Shown: positions 27,439 to 38,053 of the stretch, one piece after another
Position numbering within the stretch: the first letter of the stretch is position 1
How the letters are laid out: each line of letters begins with the position of its first letter
Source of the DNA: an uncultured Draconibacterium sp.
GTDB taxonomy: Bacteria > Bacteroidota > Bacteroidia > Bacteroidales > Prolixibacteraceae
Assembly (NCBI RefSeq): GCF_963676735.1
Contig: NZ_OY781464.1
Span: forward strand, 839,001 to 903,000
Length of the DNA: 64,000 bases
Direction of reading: 5' to 3'
Translations under genes and position numbers: made by a program
The notes under the pieces: model-generated
Database searches by the model: none
What the model was told of the DNA's origin: nothing
Seen by the model: the letters and a program-made list of their open reading frames with translations, nothing else

Positions 27439-28092
27439 TTATTGTCCGAATACAAAGGCAATAATGTTAGCGCCCATTTGCAAGGCTTTTTGTCGCAGGT
27501 CATCCGGGTCGTTGTGGACGTCCGGGTCTTCCCATCCATCGCCAAGATCGGTTTCGTAGGTGTACAAACACACCATGCGGTTTTCAATAAAAAGGCCAAA
27601 TGCCTGTGGTGTTTTATTATCGTGTTCGTGAATTTTGGGTATTCCTTCGTTAAACGAATATTTCTGGTGAAATATGGCGTGCGAAGGTGGCAGTTCAATA
27701 AACTCTTTGTCGGGAAATACTTTTTTCATTTCGCGCCGAATATATTCATCAAGGCCGTAATTGTCATCGATGTGTAAAAACCCACCACCTTCGAGGTAAA
27801 CCTTTAGGTTTATGGCATCGTTTTCCGATAAAATTATGTTGCCATGCCCGGTAAGGTGAACGAAAGGGAAATTAAAAATTTCAGGACTGCCAATTTCAAT
27901 GGTTGATGGCTCGGGGCTGATATTGGTTTGGATGTTATTGTTGCAAAATTCAATTAAATTGGGCAACGCTGTTGGGTCGGAATACCAGTCGCCACCGCCG
28001 CTATATTTTAACAGCGCAATTTTTACGCTGCTGTTTTGCGCTGCAGATCCAAGCGTTATCAGCAAGACCAGGAACAGGAATGAAATTCGCAT
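27439..28092 (-). CDS. DUF4159 domain secreted protein
   Basis: This 217-residue protein has a signal peptide (MRISFLFLVLLITLGSAAQ). It then matches the DUF4159 pattern: VKIALLKYSGGGDWYSDPTALPNLIEF (spaced), FPFVHLTGHGNI, a GGGFLHIDDNYG block, and FIELPPSHAIFHQKYSF. The fold resembles glutamine-amidotransferase-like/ThuA domains. The biochemical role is unknown. In Bacteroidota it is often near DUF58/MoxR gene clusters, which are not seen here. Confidence 0.8.
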   Translation of the reverse strand: MRISFLFLVLLITLGSAAQNSSVKIALLKYSGGGDWYSDPTALPNLIEFCNNNIQTNISPEPSTIEIGSPEIFNFPFVHLTGHGNIILSENDAINLKVYLEGGGFLHIDDNYGLDEYIRREMKKVFPDKEFIELPPSHAIFHQKYSFNEGIPKIHEHDNKTPQAFGLFIENRMVCLYTYETDLGDGWEDPDVHNDPDDLRQKALQMGANIIAFVFGQ

Positions 28093-28173
28093 GATTAAAA
28101 TTTTCCGAAAAATACGATTCCTCGCCGAGATGAAAAAATGCTATTGTAAAGTAGTTGATAATTCATCCGAGGT

Positions 28174-29937
28174 TTAACTTTCATTTATTCCTTGCATCAG
28201 TAAATCAAGAGCTTTGTTAAAAGAACCGGCAGCTGTTATTTCTCCCGAGTTTACAAAAAAGATCTCATCGGCATTTTCAATGGTGTTTAAACGGTGAGCA
28301 ATAATAACTTTAGTTGTTGAACTGGGCAGATTATTAATAATCGCTTCCAGTTGCTGTTCGGTTACCGTATCAATATTTGCTGTTGCTTCATCCAAAATCA
28401 GGAGTTCCGGTTTGCGTAAAATAGCTCGCATAAAAGCAATAAGTTGTTTTTGTCCCAAACTTATTCCTTCACCTGTCATTTGTATTGGCGTTTCCAGGCC
28501 GCGGTCAAAACGTTGCAGTAAACTTCCCAGTCCTGCTTCCTGTAGATAATCTTCCAGCTCTTTGTTACTCATGGCCTGCAGAGACTCGTTACCGTAAAGA
28601 ATATTCTCTCTTACGTTACCCGAGAAAAGAATTGGCTCCTGCAGAATAACACCGATCTTTGCGGCCCTTTCTTCTGCTTTATATGATTTTATATCGCGAC
28701 CATTAAGCAATAGTGTGCCTTTTGTGGCATCATATAAACGGGCAATTAACGAGGCCGTAGTCGTTTTTCCTCCTCCGGTTGGGCCAATAAAAGCATAGGT
28801 TTTTCCGCGTTCGAGCCTGAAGTTTACTTTGTGCAGCACCTCCTTGCCATTTGGGTAACTAAACGAAACATCGTTAAAATGTACCAGCGATGCGTTCTTA
28901 TGTATTTCTGTTTCTTCTGTAACTTCCAGGTTGCTCTCGAGCGAAAGCAAATAAGAGATACGATCCCAGGCTGCCAACGCCTGTTGAAAATTAGCCCAAA
29001 GTATGGCCAGTTGTCGCAAAGGATTGTAAAAGTTCATTACATAGGCGATAAAACTTATGAGTAAGCCAACGGTGAAACTGCCCTGAATGATAAGGTAAAT
29101 ACCCAGTGCCAAAACAATAAGCTGACCAATATTGGCCGCAAAAGTATAAACCGGGTTAAGCACATTATTGGCAATGCCGGCATATACCGAACGCTTATAA
29201 TTTTCGTGGTTGACTTTCATAAAACGGTCTCGAAAATAATCGCGGCGGTTAAAAGCCACCACTACCTTAAAGTTGGCCAGGCTTTCCTGTATTTCAGCCG
29301 AAAGTTTCCCCAGACTTTCAAGACTTGCCTCGTTTTTGCGGCGTATCCACGGCGATATTATTTTTGTAAAAACCAGAAGGAAAAGGGCAGGAGAGAGCGC
29401 TGCCAAACCCAGTGGCAGGTTAATAGCCAGAAGTAAAATACCCGCACCGGTCATGGTAATAATTCCGCCAATAAAACGCATTAGCGATTGCGAAAAGAAC
29501 TCGTTTACTTTTTGGGTATCGTTGTTAATTCGCGATATCAGGTCGCCCGATTTGTTTTGGTTGAAAAAATCGAGCGGTAATTCCTGTAATTTATTGAATA
29601 CCGAGTTGCGTAGGCTGTATAACATACGTTGCCCAATGCCACCCATCATTATCATTTGCGCATAGTTTACAAAAAACGCAATGATGTACATGACAAGCAA
29701 AATGCCTGCAAAAAGCAGCACGCCTTGGTAGTCTTTGTTTTGCACATAATTATCGATGGTGTATCCAATTACATAGGCGCCGGCCAAACTAAGTGAGGCA
29801 TTTACCGTTATGGCAAAAAATGCAATAATAAGGTTACGTCGTTCATCACTAATAATAGCCACCAGTTTTTTTAGCGAGGCTAGTAATGGGCGTTTCTTTT
29901 TGCCCTGCGCTGATTTTGTATCCAGATTATAATTCAT
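28174..29937 (-). CDS. ABC exporter half-transporter, consensus-ATPase-site subunit
   Basis: This 587-residue type IV ABC exporter has six membrane helices (about 30-320) followed by an ATPase domain. Walker A is GPTGGGKTT and Walker B is ELLILDEATANID with the catalytic Glu kept. The signature is degenerate, EGISLGQKQ instead of LSGGQ. Its start overlaps the stop of the partner gene at 29927 by 11 bases. The partner shows the opposite defects, so the two form a heterodimer with one active and one degenerate site. The substrate is unknown; lipid or drug export is typical of such pairs. Confidence 0.92.
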   Translation of the reverse strand: MNYNLDTKSAQGKKKRPLLASLKKLVAIISDERRNLIIAFFAITVNASLSLAGAYVIGYTIDNYVQNKDYQGVLLFAGILLVMYIIAFFVNYAQMIMMGGIGQRMLYSLRNSVFNKLQELPLDFFNQNKSGDLISRINNDTQKVNEFFSQSLMRFIGGIITMTGAGILLLAINLPLGLAALSPALFLLVFTKIISPWIRRKNEASLESLGKLSAEIQESLANFKVVVAFNRRDYFRDRFMKVNHENYKRSVYAGIANNVLNPVYTFAANIGQLIVLALGIYLIIQGSFTVGLLISFIAYVMNFYNPLRQLAILWANFQQALAAWDRISYLLSLESNLEVTEETEIHKNASLVHFNDVSFSYPNGKEVLHKVNFRLERGKTYAFIGPTGGGKTTTASLIARLYDATKGTLLLNGRDIKSYKAEERAAKIGVILQEPILFSGNVRENILYGNESLQAMSNKELEDYLQEAGLGSLLQRFDRGLETPIQMTGEGISLGQKQLIAFMRAILRKPELLILDEATANIDTVTEQQLEAIINNLPSSTTKVIIAHRLNTIENADEIFFVNSGEITAAGSFNKALDLLMQGINES

Positions 29938-31672
29938 AGTGACTGGTGCTTTTTTGTGAATTGTAAATCTGAATATATTCCGGCGAATTTTCTTTCAGTT
30001 CATTGTGCTTACCCCTTGCAATAACTTCGCCTTCCATCAGTAATATTATCTGATCAAAATCTTTTACAGGCGCAATTTTTTGTGTTACAGAAACCAGCGT
30101 AAGTTTCGGGTAATTTTTATGAATATTGGCCAATATTTTATCTTCAGTTTTTCGGTCAACGCGCGAGGTAAAATCGTCGAGCAGCAATATTTTGGGATTA
30201 AGAGCCAGGGCACGAGCCAGCATAATGCGCTGTTTTTGCCCGCCCGATAAACTGGTTCCCCGCTCAGAAGCAATTGTCTCGAGTTTTTTAGGAAGGCTAT
30301 TTGTGAATTCAAGCAGTTCGGCTGTTGCTATGGCTTTCTGCATATCCTCGTCTGAAACATTATCGTTAAAGGCCACGTTTTCTTTCAGGCTGAGGTTAAA
30401 AATTACGTTATCCTGAAAAACAAAGCCAACCTGTCGGTTTAAAACCTTGCTGGCATAATCTTTTGCCTGTATGTTGTCGATGGTAATTTCTCCTGAGTCG
30501 GGCGGAATAAGATTGGTAAGCAAATAAAGCAGTTGACTCTTGCCGGCTGCAGTTGGCCCTATTATCGCCGTTTTGCTTCCGGCTTTTATTTCAAATGAAA
30601 TGTCTTTCAGTATTGGTTTTTTATCGTAGCTCAGGTTTACATTTTTCAGCCTGATGTTTCCATTAATTGCTGATGTTGCCGTTCCGCGGTCAATCGGTAA
30701 TATAGAATTCAAAACCTGTTGAATTCTGTTGTTTGATGCCGTTGCCGAGGCAATAATGTTGCTCATAAAGCCAATCATCATAATTGGGAAAATTAGCATC
30801 ATTACATAGCTGTTAAAAGCCGCAAAATTACCAAGTGTTAGTGTTCCTAAAACCACATAATGCCCCCCAAGTGCCAAAATAATTACAATAGCAAAGTTGG
30901 CTACAAAAGTTACAATTGGCACTAAAATCGAGAAGAGGCGCACAATTGCCAACCCTAAATCCCGCGATTCAACATTTTTTTCTGCAAATTTTAGTATTTC
31001 CGGTTGTTGCGAGTTTAAAACCCGAATAAGTGCCGAGCCCAAAATACTTTCATTTATAACCCGGTTGAGGGCATCAATTATTTCGCGACTTTTCTTAAAA
31101 AGCACCTTCACCTTTTTAAATACAATATAAAATGCTACCGAAAGTATAGGGACAATAGTTAGTACAGCAAGGGCCAGTTTCCAGTTAATGGAGATAAGTA
31201 AAACGGCCACCCCAATAATCACAAACAGAGAAGATGCAATGGATACAAATGCCTGTGAAACAAACATTTTTACCGAATCCATATCGGAGGTCATATTGGT
31301 TAACAGTTTTGAAGGATTTGCTTTTATAACGTACGAATAGCTTTGTTGCGAAATTTTGTCGGCCAGCTTGTTCCGTAAATCCCTGGCTACTTTTTCGGAG
31401 GTTAAGGTTTGTACTACACCTTGTAAAAATGTAAAAAGAAAAATACCAAAAGCCGCAAGAATAAATTCGGTGGCAATTGCGCTTGCATTAAAATGGTTGG
31501 CTGTAAAAGAATCGATGCCTCGGGCAATAATTCGCGGAATAAACAGGTTTATTCCACTTCCGGCCAGAGCCATTACAGTTAATGTGCCCACCAAAAGTTT
31601 GTAGGGACCAAGTATCTGAAATAATCCTTCTCCTTGCTTTGCTTTTGTTTTTTTATTTGGCGTTTTTCGCAT
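29927..31672 (-). CDS. ABC exporter half-transporter, degenerate-site subunit
   Basis: ATG 31672 (MRKTPNKKTKAK) is preferred to the longer frame from 31702, giving 581 residues. There are six membrane helices and an ATPase with Walker A GPTAAGKSQ and a canonical signature LSGGQKQR. Walker B is KILLLDDFTSRVD, where Asp replaces the catalytic Glu. This is the known pattern of the non-catalytic site in heterodimeric exporters. The downstream partner gene starts inside its last codons, so translation is coupled. Confidence 0.9.
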   Translation of the reverse strand: MRKTPNKKTKAKQGEGLFQILGPYKLLVGTLTVMALAGSGINLFIPRIIARGIDSFTANHFNASAIATEFILAAFGIFLFTFLQGVVQTLTSEKVARDLRNKLADKISQQSYSYVIKANPSKLLTNMTSDMDSVKMFVSQAFVSIASSLFVIIGVAVLLISINWKLALAVLTIVPILSVAFYIVFKKVKVLFKKSREIIDALNRVINESILGSALIRVLNSQQPEILKFAEKNVESRDLGLAIVRLFSILVPIVTFVANFAIVIILALGGHYVVLGTLTLGNFAAFNSYVMMLIFPIMMIGFMSNIIASATASNNRIQQVLNSILPIDRGTATSAINGNIRLKNVNLSYDKKPILKDISFEIKAGSKTAIIGPTAAGKSQLLYLLTNLIPPDSGEITIDNIQAKDYASKVLNRQVGFVFQDNVIFNLSLKENVAFNDNVSDEDMQKAIATAELLEFTNSLPKKLETIASERGTSLSGGQKQRIMLARALALNPKILLLDDFTSRVDRKTEDKILANIHKNYPKLTLVSVTQKIAPVKDFDQIILLMEGEVIARGKHNELKENSPEYIQIYNSQKSTSHYEL

Positions 31673-31874
31673 GCTGAAAAAATGTGGTGCAAATTTACCC
31701 AATTATAACCGACCAGCATCGAAAATGATTAAACCGATGATGATTAATTTTACAAACTTTAGCGGTTGGCGGTGTAATGTTCTAATAGTTAAAACTTTAA
31801 AGAAAGTGTATTTGAAAGAAAATGGGATTTCAAAGCAGTCCTAAGAAATCCCATGTGCATTATTTTGGATCTTA

Positions 31875-34234
31875 CTATTCGTAGCGCAAAGCTTCAACGG
31901 GGTTACGTGTAGCGGCTTTGTAGCTTTGTATTGATACGGTTACGAGGGCAATGGTAATGGAAAGAACTCCTGCCAGGGCAAAAATCCACCAGTGCAGCTG
32001 AGTTTGATAGGCAAAGTTTTGCAACCAGCGGCTCATTACATACCATGCCAGTGGAGATGCAACAATAAAGGAAACAAGTACCCACTTAATGAAGTCTTTG
32101 TTAAGCATGGCCAGAATTTGCGACACTCTTGAACCGTTAACTTTCCGAATACCAATTTCTTTTCGCTTGCGTTCGATGGCAAAAACCGATAGCCCAAATA
32201 AACCTATGCAAGCAATAAATATGGCGACAAATGAGAAGTAACGGAACAGTCCTGCAATACGAAGTTCTGAATTGTACATTTGCTTTAAGCGTTCATCGAA
32301 AAACCCAATTTCAATATTCGAGTCCGGAATAATCGTTTGCCAGTTTTCTTTTATGGCAGCAAGTGTCTGACTAAAATTTTCAGGCCTTATTCGCATAATT
32401 AACACATCAGGATTATCGCTTAAGGGAGCATTACCATTGGTTCAATCCCAGTGCGTAAGGATTCGAAATGAAAATCTTTTGCGACGCCTACTATCCTTCC
32501 TCTGTCGCCACCGTTTCTGCCAAAATACTTTTCAATTGGCTCAGTCATTTTCATTCGGCGAATGGCTTCCTGGTTAAGGATAACTTCGTTTGCAAATTCA
32601 CTTTCATCATTGTTCACAATATCGGTTGCTGCTGAAAAACTACGTCCTTCTGCCAATGAAATACCCAGTGTTTCAAAATATTCGCGATCAACACGCATGG
32701 CACAGATTAATACCTTGTTTTCCGGTTCTTTTCCTTGCCAATCATAACCCCACGATGAGTTTCCTCCCCAAAATGGCAACTTGTCGGCTTTTGTTAATTT
32801 TTCAACTCCGCTAATATTTTTTAGCGAAACAGAAAGTGCTTCATGTTTTGTTTTGGTGGCATCGTCAAGATTAATGTAAACCAGGTTCTTTTGATTATAA
32901 CCCAGGTCGTAGTTGTTTATGAATTTTACTGCAATGGTGCAAATAATAAGAATTATTGAGAGTGTAAACTGAACGACCACAAGCAGGCTTCTGAAACTGA
33001 TTTTGCTCGCACCTTTAGCTGCTGCTTTTTTTAGTACCCGTGCCGGTGCAAACGACGAAATATACAGCGATGGATAAGCCACCGACAAAATAAGTGTTGT
33101 TAAAATCATGGCAACAAGCATTAAAAGAAGGTATTTGTTGCCCAATAGCGATAAACTTATTTGTTTATTGGAGAGCTGAGCAAAAAGCGGAGTGAAAAGT
33201 AGTACCAAAATTGCGCCGAGAAAGACGCTGATTACAATCATTAATCCTTTTTCATAAAAAAATTGAGCGGTGAGGTTGGTTTTTGTAGCTCCTAAAACTT
33301 TTCTTATTCCAACTTCCGGGCGGCGTGTTTCGGAGCTGGCAGTAGACGAGTTTACAAAATTAATTGAAGCTATTAGCACAATAATAATGGCAATTGCTAA
33401 AAACTGATAAATGTACTGAATGCGATTATTTTCTCCGGAGAAATTGTACAAATGGCGTTTGGCATACGGAAACAGGTAAATGGTTGTATTTTCTTGTCCT
33501 TTTTCTTTCAAAAATCCGGTGAGCTTGCTCTCCAGCTGATTGGCATCTGCACCTTCGGTAAGCAGCAGGCAGGTATAAGGCCAGTTATTTCCCCAGCGAG
33601 TGAGATCGGCTCCCAGTTGTTCGGCTAATTTAATCGATGCTAAAATATCAAATTGTGTTGATGAATGTTCTTTTGGGTAGTCGATTATCGCTCCAACCGT
33701 AAAGGTGTAATTTCCGTAAACGGTCAGCATTTTCCCAATTGCCGATTCATTTGGAAAAAATAATTGAGCAATTTTTGGGGTAATCAAAATTTTATCGGGA
33801 GCTTCAATGGCGTTCAATTCTCCTTCAATTAATTCGAACGAGAAAATATTCATAAACTCTTTATCGGCCAGGGTAAGACTGATGTCTTTGTACTCGGTAG
33901 TTTCATATTTTACCGGTAGGCCACCAAGATTCGTAAAAGTGGTTGCATTTTCGATCTCAGGGTAATTTAGTTTTAACTCGTTGGCTAACGGAAAAGGTGT
34001 GCACCCGGTATGTAAATCCTGTCCGTCGGAATATACCTGGTGTTCGTAAACCTGGTACACCTGTTCGAGGTTGGTGTTAAATTTGTCGAAACTGAGTTCG
34101 TCGACCACCCAAAAAAGGATGAGCGTGGTAACAGCTATTCCGATGGCTACGCCACTAATATTTAAAAAAGAGAAAAACTTGTTTTTCAGGATGTTGCGCC
34201 ATCCCAGTTTCAGGTTGCGTTTAAAGTCAGACAT
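31875..34234 (-). CDS. MacB/FtsX-type ABC transporter permease, frameshifted at 32422
   Basis: Two frames (32420-34264 and 31875-32405) are one gene. At the break the minus strand reads CTCCCTTAAGCG; one more T gives L-P-L-S-D-N-P-D and a continuous protein of about 786 residues from ATG 34234 (MSDFKRNLKLG). The protein has the Bacteroidota layout: TM1, a MacB periplasmic domain, three TMs (FtsX domain 1), a second TM1, a second periplasmic domain, and three final TMs (FtsX domain 2). GIRKVLGA and the paralogous GIRKVNGS motifs mark the two FtsX halves. It works with the ATPase at 34309, 45-75 bases upstream in the operon. Confidence 0.85.
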
Positions 34235-34308
34235 GGTTTCTATTTTTGGTATTACGGCGCTCAATCTTCTTTTTTCGGGTTATTGAGCTATGTAGGATTA
34301 CTGGTTGT

Positions 34309-35006
34309 TTAAAGCAAAATTTCGCCCAATTCTTTTTTTACTTCCTGGGTAATTACCATTCCATCAAATAGGTTGATTACACGGTGGGCATATTCCGAAT
34401 CGCGAAGCGAGTGTGTTACCATAACAATAGTGGTACCTTCCTGGTTAAGATCGGTGAGAAGTTGCATTACTTCGAGTCCGTTTTTTGAATCGAGATTTCC
34501 GGTTGGCTCATCGGCCAGAATCAGTTTGGGATGGGCTACAACGGCGCGTGCAATAGCAACACGTTGTTGCTGTCCTCCGGAAAGTTGTTGTGGGAAATGT
34601 TTTTTCGATGACCGATTTTCATTCGGTCCAGAACTTCCTCAACGCGCTGTTTGCGCTCGCTTGCCTTCATTTTTAAATAAATCAACGGAAGTTCAACGTT
34701 CTCAAAAACGGTTAATTCATCAATCAGGTTAAAACTCTGAAAAACAAAACCGATGTTTCCTTTTCGAAGCATGGTACGGTTACGTTCTTTAAGTTGCCCC
34801 ACTTCCTTTCCATCAAAAAAATACTGTCCTGATGTTGGATTGTCAAGAAGTCCGATAATGTTTAGAAGTGTTGATTTGCCACAACCCGATGGCCCCATGA
34901 TAGCTACAAATTCGCCATTTTTAACATGGAGGCTAATTTTGTTTAGTGCACTGGTTTCAATCTCGTCAGTTCGAAAAACTTTGGAGAGATTGTTTGTTTT
35001 AATCAT
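34309..35006 (-). CDS. ABC transporter ATP-binding protein (MacB/LolD-like), frameshifted at 34600-34605
   Basis: The first part (35006 to about 34606) has Walker A GPSGCGKST and the Q-loop VFQSFNLIDELT. After CGAAAAAACATTTC the frame runs into 30 unrelated codons. One more A in that run restores KNHFPQQLSGGQQQRVAIAR, Walker B KLILADEPTGNLDS and the switch His in VTHS, ending at 34309 (232 residues). This is the normal length for a LolD/MacB-type ATPase. It powers the permease encoded just downstream. The proteins probably act in export or lipoprotein-like mechanotransmission; the substrate is unknown. Confidence 0.85.
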
Positions 35007-35154
35007 TGTTTTTGGCTTTTGTTCGTTTTTTTAAGATTGATTTACCTTTTATAAGACGACAAAAAAAAACACACGTTACAAGAAGACCACAAAAAGTGCG
35101 AAAAGGTTAGTTTTTATTTTTGATTAGTATAACGCTGAAAAAGAGCTAGTTTTT

Positions 35155-35997
35155 TTATTCTTGAGGAGTTAATGTTGTTGTGCTATTGGTGCGCTCGGCA
35201 AGATTAAAATACTGAAACGCCTGGAAAGTAAACGGAATAACAAGCAAAGTAGTTGTTATTGTTGTTGACAAGGCATTTATTACCCAAAACCAGGTTGGAT
35301 AGTCAATGGGATTGCTTATTTCTGTTGAAAATATGCTGGATGAAATGCCCATAACCATTGAAGGAATTGATAGAACGAGACTAACAGTAAAGAGAATAAT
35401 GACAGCAATTAAGTTTAAAAGTAAGGTGTTCCACCAACTGCTGTTTACCAACTGCCACGAACGACTTAGCGCATTGCTCAAGCCTCTTTTCTCGAAAATG
35501 AAAATAAAAACAACAAGCGAGAGGGTGTTGGCAAAATATAACCCGGGAAGCAGGCACAACATTGCCCCGGCAAAAACAATTAAAGCAAAAACAAAATTGG
35601 CACCAAGAGCCAGTAAACTGTTTGTGAAAAATTTTTGACTGATATCAGTAAGTTGAAAATTTCCTTTTCCTTGTTTAATGTAGGCTTCAAGGTAGGTGTA
35701 GAAAGTGCCAATTAGCAGCGATTGAACAAATAAACCAAAAAACATAAATATAAACAGGTTGAGATAGAATGGCCCGATATTGGCCATTAGTGCTTCCGGA
35801 TCGTTAAGGTTGAGATTACTTAATACATTACGTTGAAAATAAACTTGTGCACCTGCATATAAAACAACAAAAGGCAACACATATAAAACAATCATGCGTA
35901 GAAGGGGTTTGGCTTCTTGTTTCAAAAAATCAAACGAGTCGGAAATGATATCGCCAAGCTCTCTTTTTTGGCGAAAACGTATCTCTTTTTTTTCCAT
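35155..35997 (-). CDS. Hypothetical six-helix membrane protein
   Basis: This 280-residue protein (ATG 35997, MEKKEIRFRQKRELGDIISD) has a soluble N-terminal 30 residues, then about six membrane helices. The GDIISDSFDFLKQEAKPLLRM start and the LSNALSRSWQLVNSSWWNTLLLN segment resemble the glycerophosphodiesterase-associated membrane domain (DUF975/GDPD membrane family). It is 11 bases from the glycosyltransferase gene and co-transcribed with it. The function is unknown. Confidence 0.7.
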   Translation of the reverse strand: MEKKEIRFRQKRELGDIISDSFDFLKQEAKPLLRMIVLYVLPFVVLYAGAQVYFQRNVLSNLNLNDPEALMANIGPFYLNLFIFMFFGLFVQSLLIGTFYTYLEAYIKQGKGNFQLTDISQKFFTNSLLALGANFVFALIVFAGAMLCLLPGLYFANTLSLVVFIFIFEKRGLSNALSRSWQLVNSSWWNTLLLNLIAVIILFTVSLVLSIPSMVMGISSSIFSTEISNPIDYPTWFWVINALSTTITTTLLVIPFTFQAFQYFNLAERTNSTTTLTPQE

Positions 35998-36011
35998 CAA
36001 AAAATAGCGCT

Positions 36012-36968
36012 TTACTTAAAAGTTTTTATATCGATTTGGTATTTATTGCGTTCACTTGAACTTCTGGAAACCAATTCGCCCAGGAACCCTGCCAGAAAAA
36101 ATTGCGCCCCGATTATCATCGATGTTAGTGCGATGTAGAAATAAGGACTGTCGGTTATCAGGTGGCCTGTTATTCCCTGGTTGAGCTGAATAATTTTTTG
36201 AATGCCGAGATAAGCTGCTGCAGCCAGACCAATAAAAAATATAAGGGCACCTAAAATGCCAAAAAAGTGCATGGGCCGTTTTACAAAACGCGAAATAAAC
36301 ATTACCGACAACAAATCAAGCGGGCCACGCACAAAACGTTCAAAACCAAATTTGGTGATGCCATATTTTCGTTCGGCATGTACAACTACTTTTTCGCCAA
36401 TATTTTTATAACCTGCCCATTTGGCCAATACCGGAATATAACGATGCATTTCGCCGTACACTTCAATGCTTTTTACTACATTTTTCCGATAAGCTTTTAA
36501 TCCGCAGTTCATATCGTGCAGCTTAATGCCCGTCATGCGCCTAACGGTCCAGTTGTACAATTTGCTGGGCAGGTTTTTGGTAAGTACGGGGTCGAAACGT
36601 TTTTTCTTCCAGCCCGAAACCAAATCATAACCTTTTTCCTTTATCATGCGATAAAGCTCCGGAATTTCATCCGGACTATCCTGAAGGTCGGCATCCATGG
36701 TTATTACCACATCGCCCTGTACAGCTTCGAAGCCACAAAACAAGGCCGCAGACTTTCCGTAGTTACGCCTGAATTTTATTCCTTTTATAAAGGGATTTTC
36801 TTGCTGAAGCTGCTCAACTACTTTCCACGAATTATCACGGCTTCCATCATCAATCATCATAATTTCATAAGTGAAATTATTTTCCTCCATCACTTTTTTA
36901 ATCCACGACGCCAGTTCGGGAAGCGATTCTTCTTCATTAAACAGGGGAATAACTACGGAAATGTCCAT
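36012..36968 (-). CDS. Membrane-bound GT2 glycosyltransferase (DPM1/GtrB-like)
   Basis: This 318-residue enzyme has a GT-A domain (VVIPLFNEEESLPEL, IMMIDDGSRDNSW, the DxD-type ITMDADLQDSPDE). Two C-terminal membrane helices follow (about 232-255 and 270-295). This is the GtrB/ArnC/DPM1 class, which transfers a sugar from a nucleotide donor to polyprenyl phosphate on the cytoplasmic face. The sugar and final glycan are not known. It begins a minus-strand run with the membrane protein at 35155, with a DUF4199 gene 21 bases upstream. Confidence 0.88.
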   Translation of the reverse strand: MDISVVIPLFNEEESLPELASWIKKVMEENNFTYEIMMIDDGSRDNSWKVVEQLQQENPFIKGIKFRRNYGKSAALFCGFEAVQGDVVITMDADLQDSPDEIPELYRMIKEKGYDLVSGWKKKRFDPVLTKNLPSKLYNWTVRRMTGIKLHDMNCGLKAYRKNVVKSIEVYGEMHRYIPVLAKWAGYKNIGEKVVVHAERKYGITKFGFERFVRGPLDLLSVMFISRFVKRPMHFFGILGALIFFIGLAAAAYLGIQKIIQLNQGITGHLITDSPYFYIALTSMIIGAQFFLAGFLGELVSRSSSERNKYQIDIKTFK

Positions 36969-36989
36969 TAAACCTTTTTGTTTTATTTA

Positions 36990-37541
36990 TTAATATGAAT
37001 CTTCAACTTTCTTTTTAATAATAGCCGAAACAATTAAACCAACTATCACCCCAAAAATTAATCCGTTAAGGGCGGTTTGGCGCAATGTTTTTAATATGCT
37101 TGGACTTTCTTCAAATTTTTCAAGTGCTTTGTCAATCTGAGCCTCAGGCACACCTTTACTTTCCATAAAAGCCATGGTTTTTTGTTGCATTACCGCCATT
37201 AAGTTTTCCATATAGTCGGGTGCTATAAACGAATGGAATATATAGTTGTAAACGATAGAAATAACTGTAGAAACTACCACAACCAGCAGCATGAATTTAA
37301 ATACATCAGCAAAACTTATATAACCTCCAAACTCTTTATTCCGGTAGCTTTTTGCAAAAATCAGCATCAATACAAAATTAATAACCAGCATAAGTATACC
37401 AATAATGGCCGAGCCAAACAGCCCCATTGATTCCATTATGCTACCTGCCCAAATTACTACTGAAATAAGAATTGAAATTAGTCCGAGGTAAGTACCATAG
37501 GTTAACGACGATTTTACTAGTGGAGAAGATTTTTGTTCCAT
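36990..37541 (-). CDS. DUF4199 membrane protein
   Basis: This 183-residue protein has four membrane helices (about 15-40, 42-66, 75-105 and 155-178). It has the DUF4199 features TYGTYLGLISILISVVIW at the start, SYRNKEFGGYISFADVFKF in the second loop, and an acidic/Lys-rich loop before the last helix. It lies directly upstream of the GT2 gene on the same strand, a pairing commonly seen in Bacteroidota. Its function is unknown. Confidence 0.8.
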   Translation of the reverse strand: MEQKSSPLVKSSLTYGTYLGLISILISVVIWAGSIMESMGLFGSAIIGILMLVINFVLMLIFAKSYRNKEFGGYISFADVFKFMLLVVVVSTVISIVYNYIFHSFIAPDYMENLMAVMQQKTMAFMESKGVPEAQIDKALEKFEESPSILKTLRQTALNGLIFGVIVGLIVSAIIKKKVEDSY

Positions 37542-37782
37542 AATGTTAGTTTTTATTAAGGTTCGACAAATATAAATGATTTTTTATTGCAATAATGTAA
37601 TTCCGAATATACTTACAATTTTCCGGTTTTAAATGCTAAATTCAACTTCGCACATTGCCTTAATATCTTTCGAATAGAGGAAAACGTTCGCTTTTTTGCT
37701 AAAAATAATTTTTGCTTGTTATTCATTTTCAATCTAATATGTATTTATGCAATGAATAAAATTACGTAGGGTGAAAAATTTG

Positions 37783-37813
37783 TTTGGCAGAAGAACAAAA
37801 TTTTCTACTTTTG
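37783..37813 (+). promoter_or_regulatory. Promoter of the SRP RNA gene
   Basis: TTTG (37783-37786) and TACTTTTG (37806-37813) are 19 bases apart, an exact match to the Bacteroidota consensus. The predicted start is within a few bases of the first paired base of the RNA at 37819. Confidence 0.8.
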
Positions 37814-37818
37814 TCGCC

Positions 37819-37915
37819 GGGTAAGTCCTGTGCGACCAGCTCCTGCTGAATCCCCCCAGGGTCGGAAGGCAGCAAGGGTAGGCGGTTGTAGCGGTGCGAC
37901 ACAGGTAGCTTACCC
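37819..37915 (+). ncRNA. ffs: Signal recognition particle RNA (small bacterial 4.5S type)
   Basis: The ends pair (GGGTAAG/CTTACCC), and the arms CTGTGCGACC/GGTGCGACACAG close a long hairpin. The apical part carries the conserved SRP domain IV sequence GGTCGGAAGGCAGCAAGGG with its GGAA tetraloop and asymmetric internal loop. About 97 nt is the normal length for a small bacterial SRP RNA. It binds Ffh and targets membrane proteins. A T-rich tract with a weak hairpin (37916-37935) follows. Confidence 0.93.
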
Positions 37916-37973
37916 ACTTTTTTCGGAAAGAAAAAGCGTTCAAAAAAAAGTGATGAAAAAGTTTAAAAAAGGT

Positions 37974-38005
37974 ATTGCAGGATTAAAAAATAATGCTTTC
38001 CTTTG
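37974..38005 (+). promoter_or_regulatory. Candidate promoter of the tRNA-Thr/tRNA-Tyr unit
   Basis: ATTG (37974-37977) and TTCCTTTG (37998-38005) are 20 bases apart. Each is one mismatch from TTTG and TAnnTTTG. The site is about 50 bases upstream of tRNA-Thr. Confidence 0.4.
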
Positions 38006-38053
38006 CACCCGCTGATTTGAAAAAGCGACGTTCTAAAAAGATTGAAATAATAA

